NCBI GenBank assembly: GCA_002840735.1
Contig: PHBY01000004.1
Span: 248,001-312,000 of the forward strand
DNA from: Chloroflexi bacterium HGW-Chloroflexi-2
GTDB taxonomy: Bacteria; Chloroflexota; Anaerolineae; Anaerolineales; Anaerolineaceae
Reading direction: 5' to 3'
Length of the DNA: 64,000 bases
Shown here: piece by piece, positions 1-9,112 of the stretch
Layout: each line of letters opens with the position of its first letter
Position numbering within the stretch: the stretch's first letter is position 1
Translations under genes and position numbers: made by a program
The notes under the pieces: generated by a model
What the model was told of the DNA's origin: nothing
What the model saw: only the letters and a program-made list of their open reading frames with translations
Database searches by the model: none

Positions 1-40
1 AAAATCTACCAGGGTTCTGATGACAAATATTATTGAGATG

Positions 41-71
41 TTGGTACATTTTGGCAAGTATCATTTATAAT
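41..71 (+). promoter_or_regulatory. Putative pstS promoter (leaderless)
   Basis: TATAAT lies at 66-71 and a weaker -35-like TTGGTA at 41-46 (19 nt spacing). Only 7 nt separate the -10 box from the pstS ATG at 79, and there is no Shine-Dalgarno sequence in between, so transcription would begin at or next to the start codon. Seen: the motifs and spacing. Inferred: leaderless translation. Confidence 0.5.
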
Positions 72-78
72 TTTTAGC

Positions 79-975
79 ATGCGAAAAGTTTTTTCTTATA
101 TTTTTATTGTTTTGTTCTTTTCAATTCTTTTATTGTCTGGATGTCAAAAAAGTAATAATGGGAATCAATCGGCTGATCAAAATGTGACAGATTATTATTA
201 TCTGGAAAATAAAGGGTCTGACACGATGGTTAACCTGGCATTGTATTGGGCAGAGGAATATCAAAAGCTCCATCCTGAAGTTCGAATTTCCGTTACAGGT
301 GGAGGCAGTGGGACCGGAATTTCTTCACTCATTAATAATACGGTCGACCTGGCAAATGCATCCCGACAAATCAAATTGGAAGAGATAGAAAGTGCAAATA
401 AAAATGGGGTGGACCCGATTGAATACGTTGTGGCAAGAGATGCAATTGCTGTGATTGTTCATCCTGATAATCCTATCAATAGGTTAACCTTGCAGGAAAT
501 TTCAGATATTTACACCGGAAAAATTGAAAACTGGATTCAATTAGGGGGTGAAGATAGACCCATTGTACGCCTTTCCAGGGAAACAAATTCCGGAACCCAT
601 GTCTACTTTCTTGAAGAAGTGATCCGCCTGGGAAATTCCGAGGATAAGACAATTTTCTCTGCGAACACATTATTACTACCTTCATCTGAAGGGATTATTG
701 CGGAAGTTCGGGCAAATCGTAACGCAATTGGTTATGATGGATTGGGCTATATCACTGAAGAGGTGAAAGTGCTTGGCATTGCCAGAGAAGAAGGATTAGA
801 TTATATATTTCCCTCATTAAGCACAGTGAATGACAATCTTTATGCCATTTCCAGAAATTTATACATCTATGCTCCTGGAACACCACCAACATTTGTAAAA
901 GCATATCTTGATTGGATAATGACATCTGAAGGGCAGAAAATTGTTACTGATTTGGGTTTCATTCCGGTTAAATAA
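79..975 (+). CDS. pstS: Phosphate ABC transporter substrate-binding lipoprotein PstS
   Basis: This protein captures inorganic phosphate outside the membrane and delivers it to the PstCA permease. Residues 1-22 form a lipoprotein signal ending in the lipobox LLSGC, so Cys22 is the probable lipid anchor. The phosphate-binding loops typical of PstS are visible: GSDTM near residue 49, GGGSGTGI near 75 and the RETNSGTH loop near 168. Length (298 aa) is usual for the short PstS form. It is the first gene of pstSCAB, 8 nt ahead of pstC. No phoU, phoB or phoR is next to the operon, and I saw no clear Pho box. The start lacks a ribosome-binding site and sits right after a -10 box. Confidence 0.95.
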   Translation: MRKVFSYIFIVLFFSILLLSGCQKSNNGNQSADQNVTDYYYLENKGSDTMVNLALYWAEEYQKLHPEVRISVTGGGSGTGISSLINNTVDLANASRQIKLEEIESANKNGVDPIEYVVARDAIAVIVHPDNPINRLTLQEISDIYTGKIENWIQLGGEDRPIVRLSRETNSGTHVYFLEEVIRLGNSEDKTIFSANTLLLPSSEGIIAEVRANRNAIGYDGLGYITEEVKVLGIAREEGLDYIFPSLSTVNDNLYAISRNLYIYAPGTPPTFVKAYLDWIMTSEGQKIVTDLGFIPVK

Positions 976-983
976 GGAAAAAT

Positions 984-1883
984 ATGAAGGAAAATCAAAC
1001 CAGGAATTTTGAAAAAGTAATTACCCGAACCATTCAATTTTCGGGGTATTCTTCCATCCTGTTTGTCTTACTTATTTTATTTTTTCTATTGTCAGAAGGA
1101 ACCCCTGCACTTTTTGATGTACCATTATCACAATTATTCTCCGAACGATGGTATCCCATTGAGGGTTATTATGGGATCCTTCCATTAATCTTGGGTTCTC
1201 TGGTCGTCACGCTGGGAGCATCGTTAATTGCGGTTCCATTTGGTATTCTGACAGCAGTTTTCATTGCTGAAATTGCCCCAAAATGGCTGCAGGAAATCAT
1301 GAAACCGCTGGTTGAATTATTGGCAGGTTTGCCAAGTGTCGTTTTGGGCTTTTTAGGTATTCTGGTAGTTTCGCCTTTTCTGCGTGACACATTGAATTTA
1401 CCTACCGGGCTTACAGCTCTGACAGGATCCTTATTGTTGGGTGGCATCGCCATCCCTACCATTGTTTCCATATCTGAAGATGCGCTCAATAATGTGCCGG
1501 ATTCGTATCGGCACGGCTCACTGGCTTTAGGATTGACTCGCTGGCAGACGATCTGGGGTGTAACAGTACCGGCTGCCAAATCGGGAATTCTGATGGCAGT
1601 TATGTTAGGTGTAGGAAGAACCATAGGAGAAACAATGACTGTCATGATGGTCACCGGAAATGCTCCCATTCTACCAACATCATTACAGGCATTGTTTATG
1701 CCCATTCGAACAATGACTGCCACAATCGCTTCAGAAATGGGGGAGGTAGCCACGGGCAGCCCGCATTATCATGTATTGTTTTTCATTGGTATAGTTCTAT
1801 TTTTATTCACCTTGCTGGTAAATGTAATAGCATCCAACATCAGTTCCCGGAAATTAAAACGATCTGAGAGGATCTTATCCTGA
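984..1883 (+). CDS. pstC: Phosphate ABC transporter permease PstC
   Basis: PstC is one of the two membrane subunits forming the phosphate channel. The 299-residue protein has about six hydrophobic helices and the binding-protein-dependent transport domain. The EAA-like loop appears as SLALGLTRWQTIWGVTVPAAKSG, split here only for description, around residues 178-200, where the ATPase docks. An AAGGA ribosome-binding site precedes ATG 984. It lies 8 nt after pstS and 8 nt before pstA, so co-transcription is clear. Order in the operon and the conserved GRTIGETM segment separate PstC from PstA. Confidence 0.94.
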   Translation: MKENQTRNFEKVITRTIQFSGYSSILFVLLILFFLLSEGTPALFDVPLSQLFSERWYPIEGYYGILPLILGSLVVTLGASLIAVPFGILTAVFIAEIAPKWLQEIMKPLVELLAGLPSVVLGFLGILVVSPFLRDTLNLPTGLTALTGSLLLGGIAIPTIVSISEDALNNVPDSYRHGSLALGLTRWQTIWGVTVPAAKSGILMAVMLGVGRTIGETMTVMMVTGNAPILPTSLQALFMPIRTMTATIASEMGEVATGSPHYHVLFFIGIVLFLFTLLVNVIASNISSRKLKRSERILS

Positions 1884-1891
1884 GAGAATTT

Positions 1892-2764
1892 ATGCAGACT
1901 GCAAAGAAATCAAATGTTTTGAAACAATTACGCATTGAAAAACTGGGCTTTTCGGTGTTAACGATATTATCGATTGCAACAGTCATCCCAATCATTGCCG
2001 TGGTCATCTACATCATTTATCTGGGCGCGCCAGCCATATCCTGGGAGTTTGTTTCCGCCATGCCCAGTGAAGGAATGAGAGCAGGTGGGATCTGGCCGGC
2101 GATCGTTGGAACTTTCTATTTGACGATCGGAACCGCTTTATTCTCCGTACCTCTAGGCATTGCGGCAGCAATTTATTTATCGGAGTATGCCCCAATGAAT
2201 AAAGTGACTCAATCAATTCGACTGGCGATCATTAATTTGGCCGGAATTCCTTCTGTCGTGTATGGTTTATTTGGTTTAGGATTATTTGTCATTTTTCTGA
2301 ATTTCGGAACCAGCATATTATCAGCATCACTTACGTTGTCTATCATGACACTGCCGGTGATCATCAGCACCACAGAAGAAGCACTTCGTGCGGTTCCACA
2401 ATCCTTCAGGGTGGTAAGTGTTTCTCTGGGCGCCACCAAATGGCAGACAATCTGGCGATTGGTATTACCTCAGGCAATTCCTGGAATTTTGACAGGTGTT
2501 GTTCTCGGTTTGGAACGAGCTGCAGGAGAAACAGCTCCTATTTTATTCACCGGGGCTGCATTTTTCCTTCCCAGATTGCCCAATTCCCCTCTTGATGCGA
2601 CTATGGCGTTACCATATCATTTATTTGTGATTTCCACCCAGGTACCAGGTATGCCAATCCAGATTCAATATGGAACAGTATTGGTGCTGTTGGTGTTTGT
2701 TTTGATCATGGATATTATTGTTACGATGATTCGTTCCCATGCCCGGGCGAAAAGGCAGTGGTAG
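1892..2764 (+). CDS. pstA: Phosphate ABC transporter permease PstA
   Basis: This is the second channel subunit of the Pst transporter, 290 residues with six predicted membrane helices. The EAA-type loop is visible as VSLGATKWQTIWRLVLP around residue 176, and the family motif GLERAAGETAPI follows near 206. It is placed between pstC (8 nt gap) and pstB (1 nt gap). The protein acts in the cytoplasmic membrane as a heterodimer with PstC. Nothing is unusual in length or composition. Confidence 0.94.
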   Translation: MQTAKKSNVLKQLRIEKLGFSVLTILSIATVIPIIAVVIYIIYLGAPAISWEFVSAMPSEGMRAGGIWPAIVGTFYLTIGTALFSVPLGIAAAIYLSEYAPMNKVTQSIRLAIINLAGIPSVVYGLFGLGLFVIFLNFGTSILSASLTLSIMTLPVIISTTEEALRAVPQSFRVVSVSLGATKWQTIWRLVLPQAIPGILTGVVLGLERAAGETAPILFTGAAFFLPRLPNSPLDATMALPYHLFVISTQVPGMPIQIQYGTVLVLLVFVLIMDIIVTMIRSHARAKRQW

Positions 2765-2765
2765 T

Positions 2766-3521
2766 ATGGATAAAATAATTGTTGAAAATCTTTCCATTAC
2801 CTATTCCGATGGGGTTGAATCTTTGTTTGATATTAATCTTCGGATTCCCATACACCAGATTACTGCATTGATTGGTCCATCTGGTGGGGGTAAATCAACC
2901 TTCTTACGTGTATTGAACCGGTTAAATGACCTGGCAGATGTGGCAAAGACAACTGGCAAGGTATTAATTGATGGAATCGACATACTTGATCCAACTCTGG
3001 ATGTAATCGCTTTACGTCGAAAAGTTGGCATTGTATTTTCTCGACCATTACCGCTTCCTTTGTCTATTTACCAGAATGTTTCTTATGGGCTGGAATTAAT
3101 GGGTGAGAAACGAAAAATGGTGTTGGATGATGCGGTTGAACGTTCCTTGCGATTGGCCGAGTTATGGGATGAAGTGAAAGAACGAATACATGATCCAGCT
3201 AATTCTATTTCTGGTGGGCAACAACAGCGTTTATGTCTGGCACGCACTTTATCATTACAACCTGAAATCATCATGCTGGATGAACCAACATCAGCGCTTG
3301 ATCCGGTCTCCACTGCAAAAATTGAAACCTCTCTGATTGAGCTAAAGAAAGATTTCACGGTCATCATCGCGCCACATAATACACAACAAGCCGGACGAAT
3401 TGCTGACCATGTTGCTTTTTTCTTGCAAGGGAAATTAATTGAATTTTCCAGTGCTGAGGATATCTTTACCCGACCGAAGGATGTAAAAACGCAGGATTAC
3501 ATATCTGGAAAATTCGGATAA
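2766..3521 (+). CDS. pstB: Phosphate ABC transporter ATPase PstB with atypical Q-loop
   Basis: PstB hydrolyses ATP to power phosphate import. I place the start at ATG 2766, one base after the pstA stop, giving 252 residues; an upstream in-frame start at 2739 would overlap pstA and add non-homologous residues. Walker A (GPSGGGKS), the signature SISGGQQQR, Walker B (IIMLDEPTSALDP) and the H-loop histidine (APHN) are all present. The Q-loop is odd: PstB normally reads VGMVFQ before the PNPFP segment, but here it reads VGIVFSRPLPLPL, so the conserved glutamine is serine. The WDEVK segment and C-terminal DYISGKFG are typical of PstB. Confidence 0.93.
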   Translation: MDKIIVENLSITYSDGVESLFDINLRIPIHQITALIGPSGGGKSTFLRVLNRLNDLADVAKTTGKVLIDGIDILDPTLDVIALRRKVGIVFSRPLPLPLSIYQNVSYGLELMGEKRKMVLDDAVERSLRLAELWDEVKERIHDPANSISGGQQQRLCLARTLSLQPEIIMLDEPTSALDPVSTAKIETSLIELKKDFTVIIAPHNTQQAGRIADHVAFFLQGKLIEFSSAEDIFTRPKDVKTQDYISGKFG

Positions 3522-3624
3522 TTAACAACAATCCATTGAAGTTTTGATTTGATTTGTTGATTTGGATCAATAAAATTAAAACATTATTGATTTCGAACCA
3601 TTAATTATAAATTTTGGAGGAACA

Positions 3625-4056
3625 ATGTCACGACCAACCTGGGATTCATACTTCATGAAAATAGCGGAAGATGTTGCAGTGCGTTCAACCTGTGATCGAG
3701 CAAAGGTAGGCGCGGTATTGGTAAAAGATAAGCATATCATCTCAACCGGCTACAACGGCTCACCAGCTGGATTAGACCATTGTGATGATGTCGGGCATTT
3801 GATGGTCGATGGACATTGTGTTCGCACTGTGCATGCTGAAGTAAACGCCATTATTCAGGCGGCTGTGTTTGGTCTGGCTACAAAAGATGCGGTTTGTTAT
3901 GTAACTCATTTTCCATGCCTGAATTGTACAAAAATGTTAATTAATGCCAGAATCTCCAAGCTAATTTATCTCAATTCATATCGTGTAGATCCAATTGCGC
4001 TTGAATTCCTTGAAAAAGCAGGGGTGATTATGGAACAATATTCTTCTGAAGAATAA
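3625..4056 (+). CDS. Deoxycytidylate (dCMP) deaminase family protein
   Basis: The family deaminates dCMP to dUMP, feeding dTMP synthesis; the Bacillus homologue is ComEB. The zinc site is visible as HAEVNAI (histidine ligand plus catalytic glutamate) and FPCLNCTKML (two cysteine ligands), with a further early segment CDRAKVGAVLV. The length of 143 residues fits a single-domain dCMP deaminase. A GGAGG ribosome-binding site lies just before ATG 3625. It stands alone 103 nt after pstB, and faces acnA tail to tail. Riboflavin-type deaminase is less likely because there is no reductase domain and the N-terminal block matches dCMP deaminases. Confidence 0.88.
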   Translation: MSRPTWDSYFMKIAEDVAVRSTCDRAKVGAVLVKDKHIISTGYNGSPAGLDHCDDVGHLMVDGHCVRTVHAEVNAIIQAAVFGLATKDAVCYVTHFPCLNCTKMLINARISKLIYLNSYRVDPIALEFLEKAGVIMEQYSSEE

Positions 4057-4091
4057 TTGACCATTTCATCTCTGAAAAGAAATTGATTTAC

Positions 4092-6794
4092 TTACCGTGA
4101 TGCAATCAAATCCTTAAGAATTGTATTCATAATGCCACCGTCTTTGAAGTATTGAATTTCAATGAGCGTGTCGATTCTTAATTTGACATCAAAATAAGTT
4201 TCTTTACCAGTGGTGCTTAAAGCTTTTACTTGAAGAATTTTCCCCGGGAAAATACCATCTGTATTGTTGATGGAAAATTTTTCACTACCATGCAATTCTA
4301 AAGTTTGCAAATTTTCTCCAGGTAAAAACTCCAATGGTAGAATACCCATCCCAACCAGGTTAGAGCGATGAATTCGTTCAAACGATTCGGCGATGACAGC
4401 TTTTACTCCTAATAGCATAGGACCTTTAGCAGCCCAATCACGCGAGGAGCCTGTTCCGTATTCTTTCCCGGCAATCACAATCAGATCCATTCCTGCCTGT
4501 TGGTATTTCTGTGAGGCATCATAAATACTCATTACCTCTCCAGATGGAATATAGCGTGTCATACCACCCTCAATTCCAGTCAATAGCAGGTTTTTAATGC
4601 GGATGTTTCCAAATGTCCCGCGTGTCATAATGCGGTCGTTCCCTCTGCGTGATCCAAAAGAATTAAATTCCTCTGGTTGAACACCATGGTTTATCAGATA
4701 TTCTCCAGCTGGACTTTTTAATGGAATAGCTCCAGCGGGAGAGATATGGTCTGTGGTGACTGAATCTCCTAAAACGACGAGTGCACGCGCATCAATAATC
4801 CTTATTGATGTACCTTCAAGCGACAGATTTTCAAAATAGGGTGGTTTCTGGAGGTAGGTGGAGTTTTCATCCCAATCATAGATTTTTTCCGAGTTTGTTT
4901 GCAGTGAATTCCAAGCGGAATTACCTGAAAATACATTTGCATAATTTTTAATGAACAATTCAGGTTTGACGGTAGAATGCAAGATATCCTGGATTTCAAG
5001 GCTAGTTGGCCAGATATCATGCAGGTAAACTGGTTTTTCTGTGTGATCGTATCCTATAGGATCTTTTGTTAGATCGATATTTACCGTTCCTGCTAAGGCA
5101 AATGCAACCACAAGAGGGGGGGATGCCAAATAATTTGCCTGTGTTTGAGGATTAATTCTGCCTTCAAAATTTCTGTTTCCCGAAAGAACAGCGCTCGCAA
5201 TTATTTTTTCCTTTTCAATAAAATCAACAATTTCTTCGTGAAGGGGACCACTATTACCAATACAGGTTGTACATCCATATCCAACCACATGGAAACCAAG
5301 CATTTCCAGATCACTCATTAAGCCACTTTCGACTAAGTATTCAGTGACAACCCGAGAACCTGGTGCAAAACTAGTCTTTACGTATTCCGGGATCGTAAGG
5401 CCTTTTGAAACTGCCTTTTTGGCAACCAGGCCGGCAGCAATCATAACCGTTGGATTGGATGTGTTCGTACAGGAAGTAATGGCCGCGATGGCAGTAAACC
5501 CATGTGACAACTGAAATGATTTTCCGGCATGTTCCAGATTAAAAGTCTTCTTTATTTCACCTTCCGGATAACCGAACCCCATTTGATTTCGAGGTTTTAC
5601 CATACTGATTTGAAAATTTTCTTTGACTGATTGCAATCCCATACGATCCTGCGGCCGTTTTGGGCCGGCGACACTGGGTTCTATTTGATCCAGGTCTACC
5701 TCGATCACCTCAGAAAATTCTGGAAAAGGTTGATGTGATTCCCGGAATAGATTTTGAACCCGATAATACTTCTCAACAAGATCCAGGTGTTCTTCATTTT
5801 TACCGGTTAATTGCAAATACTTCAATGATTGGTCATCAAATGGAAAATAGATCATGGTTGCTCCGCTCTCCGGGGTGATATTGGCAATCATAGCCCGATC
5901 AGCCAGGCTCAGGTGATCCAGACCTTCTCCAAAAAACTCAACGAACTTATCAACTACACCTTTTTTCCTTAGCATTTGGATGATGGTCAATGTTAAATCA
6001 GTAGGTGTTAAACCTTCTTTTAATTGTCCTTTCAAGTGAACCCCAATAACATCCGGGGTAAGAATTTCGATAGGTTGTCCCATCATAGCAGCGACTGCTT
6101 CAATTCCTCCTACGCCCCAGCCCACGATGCCTAACCCGTTGATCATCGTTGTATGGGAATCCGTTCCTACCAGCGTATCTGGAAAAATATAAGTTTCACC
6201 ATCTGTATCATTGGTCAAAACAGATTGAGCAAGAAATTCGAGATTAACCTGATGGATGATGCCTGTGGACGGCGGGACAATGCGTAGATTTTCAAAGGCA
6301 GAGCTACTCCAGCGTAGAAATTGATATCTCTCAAGATTGCGTTCAAATTCATTTTTCGCGTTTTGATCGACAGCATCTTTCTGCGCAGATACATCCACCA
6401 TCACCGAATGGTCAATTACCAGATCAACCGGGATAACAGGATTAACCTTTAAAGGATCCCCGCCCATTCGTTGAATGGCAGCTCGCATCGCTGCCAGATC
6501 ATTTAATACCGGAACCCCAGTGAAATCCTGAAGAACTACTCTGCCTGGGAAAAATGGGATGGGTCGACGATGATCCTGATGAGGTTGCCAACCAGCGAGG
6601 TTAATGGCATCAATTTCGGTTATGGATTCGCCATTCGTATTTCGGAGAACTCCTTCCAGTAAAATACGAATCGAAAAAGGCAATCTTTCCAAAAAATTTG
6701 GATTCTCTGGATGTAATTTAGAAAGTTGGAAAAATTGAAAAATCTTTCCATTAATTGATAGTGTTGATTTTGTTGAAATCAGACCTTTTTTCAT
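4092..6794 (-). CDS. acnA: Aconitate hydratase A
   Basis: Aconitase interconverts citrate and isocitrate using a [4Fe-4S] cluster. The protein is 900 residues, the usual size of the AcnA/IRP1 group. Cluster cysteines are in SCTNTSNP (about Cys441) and GCTTCIGNSG (about Cys507 and Cys510). The substrate-site blocks LVGTDSHTTM and GSSRDWAAKG are visible, the latter in the C-terminal swivel domain. AGGAG stands before ATG 6794. It lies 17 nt downstream of icd on the same strand, so the two consecutive TCA enzymes form an operon, opposite an IclR-type regulator. Confidence 0.96.
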   Translation of the reverse strand: MKKGLISTKSTLSINGKIFQFFQLSKLHPENPNFLERLPFSIRILLEGVLRNTNGESITEIDAINLAGWQPHQDHRRPIPFFPGRVVLQDFTGVPVLNDLAAMRAAIQRMGGDPLKVNPVIPVDLVIDHSVMVDVSAQKDAVDQNAKNEFERNLERYQFLRWSSSAFENLRIVPPSTGIIHQVNLEFLAQSVLTNDTDGETYIFPDTLVGTDSHTTMINGLGIVGWGVGGIEAVAAMMGQPIEILTPDVIGVHLKGQLKEGLTPTDLTLTIIQMLRKKGVVDKFVEFFGEGLDHLSLADRAMIANITPESGATMIYFPFDDQSLKYLQLTGKNEEHLDLVEKYYRVQNLFRESHQPFPEFSEVIEVDLDQIEPSVAGPKRPQDRMGLQSVKENFQISMVKPRNQMGFGYPEGEIKKTFNLEHAGKSFQLSHGFTAIAAITSCTNTSNPTVMIAAGLVAKKAVSKGLTIPEYVKTSFAPGSRVVTEYLVESGLMSDLEMLGFHVVGYGCTTCIGNSGPLHEEIVDFIEKEKIIASAVLSGNRNFEGRINPQTQANYLASPPLVVAFALAGTVNIDLTKDPIGYDHTEKPVYLHDIWPTSLEIQDILHSTVKPELFIKNYANVFSGNSAWNSLQTNSEKIYDWDENSTYLQKPPYFENLSLEGTSIRIIDARALVVLGDSVTTDHISPAGAIPLKSPAGEYLINHGVQPEEFNSFGSRRGNDRIMTRGTFGNIRIKNLLLTGIEGGMTRYIPSGEVMSIYDASQKYQQAGMDLIVIAGKEYGTGSSRDWAAKGPMLLGVKAVIAESFERIHRSNLVGMGILPLEFLPGENLQTLELHGSEKFSINNTDGIFPGKILQVKALSTTGKETYFDVKLRIDTLIEIQYFKDGGIMNTILKDLIASR

Positions 6795-6811
6795 GAATCA
6801 CTCCTATGTCA

Positions 6812-8089
6812 TTAGAAATTGTTGATGATTGCTTTTGCAAATTCACCAGTACCCAATGTAGAGGAACCAGTCACAAACTGCGCCAGGTCCTGGGTTAATT
6901 GTCCATGATTAATCGTCTTTTCCAAGGCTTTTGTAATGAGTTCAGCTGCATCATTCCATCCCAAATATTGCAACATGAGGACGGATGACAGGATCAAAGA
7001 GGAAGGATTGGCCAAGTTCTTCCCGGCAATATCAGGAGCTGTACCATGGGTCGCTTCAAAAACGGCAATCCCGGTCTGATAATTGATATTTGCTCCTGGT
7101 GAAATCCCGATCCCTCCAACCTGGGCAGCCAGTGCATCCGATAGATAATCGCCATTTAAATTACTGCTGGCGATCACACTGAAATCCTGAGGGTAGAGCA
7201 ACAAATTCTGGAAGGCAGCATCGGTAATCACATCATTCATCCAGATCATTCCATTGCCCAAAGCCCATTCTTTTTCTTTTTTGGCTTCGGAAATTCCCAC
7301 ATGCGTTCTGGTATGTTCAAATTGGCGGGCTGTGTAAATGAATTCTTTGTAATCACGTTCAGCCAGATCATATCCCCACATGCGAAAGGCGCCCTCCGTA
7401 AATTTCATGATGTTACCTTTGTGAATTAATGTAACGATCGGTTTTTTATTTCTGATGGCGTATTCAATGGCTGCCTGAATTAACCTCTGACTGCCTTCTT
7501 TTGAAATGGGTTTAATACCCAATCCGACAGATTGAGGAAAACGAATTTTATGGTAAGAATCAGGCAATTGTTCCTGCAGCCAATCTAAAAACATCTTTGC
7601 TTCCTGGCTATCCGATTCAAATTCTATTCCTGAATAAACATCTTCGGTATTCTCTCTAAAGATGGTTACATCAATCTTTTCGGGTTGTGTTACCGGAGCG
7701 TTGATGCCCTGAAAGTATCGAACCGGTCGTAAACAGACATATAGATCCAGATCCTTTCGCAGAGCCACATTCAATGAGCGAATGCCACCACCAACAGGTG
7801 TTGTGAGTGGGCCTTTGATTCCAACTACAAATTCTGAAAAAGCATTCAATGTCTCTTGAGGAAGCCATTCACCTGTTTGATGAAAAGCCTTTTCACCAGC
7901 AAACACCTCATTCCAGATGATTTTTTTTTCAAATTGGTAGGCTTTTTCAATGGCAGCGTTTACTACCGATTGCATTGCATCTGTTACATCCGGTCCGATG
8001 CCATCTCCTGTGATGAAAGGGATGGTTACCTGATCAGGTACGATTAATTTTTTGTTTACCATTTGGATGGCAGTAGTTGAGTCGATCAT
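6812..8089 (-). CDS. icd: Isocitrate dehydrogenase, predicted NAD+-specific
   Basis: The enzyme oxidatively decarboxylates isocitrate to 2-oxoglutarate. The 425-residue chain contains the substrate loop GGGIRSLNVALRKDL, with the serine that is phosphorylated in the E. coli enzyme, and ENTEDVYSGIE. The coenzyme pocket is informative: E. coli NADP enzyme has KY, V, Y and R at its specificity positions, whereas this protein has DI (GTAPDIAG), A (NLANP), Q and Q. This is the pattern known for NAD+-using IDH, so many automatic names (NADP-dependent) would be misleading. AAAGGAA precedes ATG 8089. It is transcribed with acnA, away from iclR. Confidence 0.94.
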   Translation of the reverse strand: MIDSTTAIQMVNKKLIVPDQVTIPFITGDGIGPDVTDAMQSVVNAAIEKAYQFEKKIIWNEVFAGEKAFHQTGEWLPQETLNAFSEFVVGIKGPLTTPVGGGIRSLNVALRKDLDLYVCLRPVRYFQGINAPVTQPEKIDVTIFRENTEDVYSGIEFESDSQEAKMFLDWLQEQLPDSYHKIRFPQSVGLGIKPISKEGSQRLIQAAIEYAIRNKKPIVTLIHKGNIMKFTEGAFRMWGYDLAERDYKEFIYTARQFEHTRTHVGISEAKKEKEWALGNGMIWMNDVITDAAFQNLLLYPQDFSVIASSNLNGDYLSDALAAQVGGIGISPGANINYQTGIAVFEATHGTAPDIAGKNLANPSSLILSSVLMLQYLGWNDAAELITKALEKTINHGQLTQDLAQFVTGSSTLGTGEFAKAIINNF

Positions 8090-8146
8090 GCCGTTCCTTT
8101 CTTCAATTTCTGATTAATCACTTTTCCGGGAAAATTAAAATAGCCC

Positions 8147-8175
8147 TTGACTTTTATCGGTTTAATTCCTATAAT
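8147..8175 (+). promoter_or_regulatory. Sigma-A type promoter for the IclR gene
   Basis: TTGACT at 8147-8152 and TATAAT at 8170-8175 are separated by exactly 17 nt, close to the bacterial consensus. It points toward the regulator gene at 8223 and lies within the 133-bp divergent gap between icd and the regulator. Confidence 0.75.
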
Positions 8176-8191
8176 CATTATATTCAATTTC

Positions 8192-8204
8192 GGGACGGTG
8201 TCCC
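8192..8204. promoter_or_regulatory. Inverted repeat, candidate operator
   Basis: GGGAC-GGT-GTCCC is a perfect 5-3-5 inverted repeat located 17 nt after the TATAAT box, about where the transcript leader would be. A regulator bound here would block its own transcription, as is common for IclR proteins. Binding is inferred from position only. Confidence 0.4.
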
Positions 8205-8222
8205 ATTCTCCGGCACAATAAT

Positions 8223-9014
8223 ATGGAAAAAGAAAAAGTTCAAATAATTGATCGACTGATTCAAATCATGGATTGCTTTACCATTGATCAAAATGATCTG
8301 GGTGTAAGGGAAGTAGCCAGATTGACTGGACTCTCTCCCAGTGCTTGCGGGCGCTTAATGATGGCATTAAAAAATCAGGGATTATTGTTACAAAATCATG
8401 AATCAAGAACCTATTCGGTTGGTCCCAAAAGTCTTCGTTGGGCAGAAGTTTATACAACCAATCTGGATATCAGAAATGTAGCCTTGCCGGTCATCCATGA
8501 ACTTTTGCTGGAAACGAAAGAAACCATCAGCCTTTATATTCTGGATGGGGATGAACGTTTATGTGTAGAGAGAATGGAAAGCGCACAGAATGTTCGGATT
8601 GTTGCCAGAATTGGGAGACGATTGCCATTGTATGCTGGTTCAGCGGGGAAGCTTTTGTTAGCCTTTCTCCCGGAAAAAAGGCAAGAGGAAATTCTTACTC
8701 GTACCAATTTCCAGCCATTTACGAATAAAACAATCACAGATATAAAGATATTACAAGAGGAATTGAAAACTATTCGTAAACAAGGTTATGCTTTCAGTGA
8801 TGGGGAATGGGTCGAGGATGCTGCTGGAATTGCCGCCCCCATCTTTGACATGAAGTCGGATATTCTGGCTGCATTAACAATTTCCGGCCCATCTTTTCGA
8901 TTTACATCTGAGAAGATTAAACTGCACAAAAATAGTATTCTCAAGGCGGCTGACCGCATATCCCGAGATTTGGGATATATTGGCACGCAGATTTATCAAA
9001 ACTATCCCCAGTAA
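8223..9014 (+). CDS. IclR family transcriptional regulator
   Basis: The 263-residue protein has an N-terminal winged helix-turn-helix (about 10-70, with VREVARLTGLSPSACGRLM as recognition region) and a C-terminal IclR effector-binding domain (about 85-255). IclR proteins respond to small organic acids or aromatic intermediates. It diverges from icd-acnA and precedes citrate synthase by 98 nt, so control of the TCA entry genes is a reasonable inference. Codons 2-6 encode MEKEKV; no strong ribosome-binding site is seen. The effector cannot be read from the sequence. Confidence 0.9.
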   Translation: MEKEKVQIIDRLIQIMDCFTIDQNDLGVREVARLTGLSPSACGRLMMALKNQGLLLQNHESRTYSVGPKSLRWAEVYTTNLDIRNVALPVIHELLLETKETISLYILDGDERLCVERMESAQNVRIVARIGRRLPLYAGSAGKLLLAFLPEKRQEEILTRTNFQPFTNKTITDIKILQEELKTIRKQGYAFSDGEWVEDAAGIAAPIFDMKSDILAALTISGPSFRFTSEKIKLHKNSILKAADRISRDLGYIGTQIYQNYPQ

Positions 9015-9112
9015 TTAAATGAGGAGAGTTTATCTCCCTAGATTATCCTGATTGGGGTGTTCATTCAAGTTTTTAATAACCAAATGATTTTTTTATTCAA
9101 AGGAGTGTCACC

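Noticed and set aside
1169-1753. 194-residue open frame antisense to pstC
   Set aside because: It lies wholly opposite a well-supported permease gene, has no ribosome-binding site and unusual composition; it is a shadow of the coding strand.
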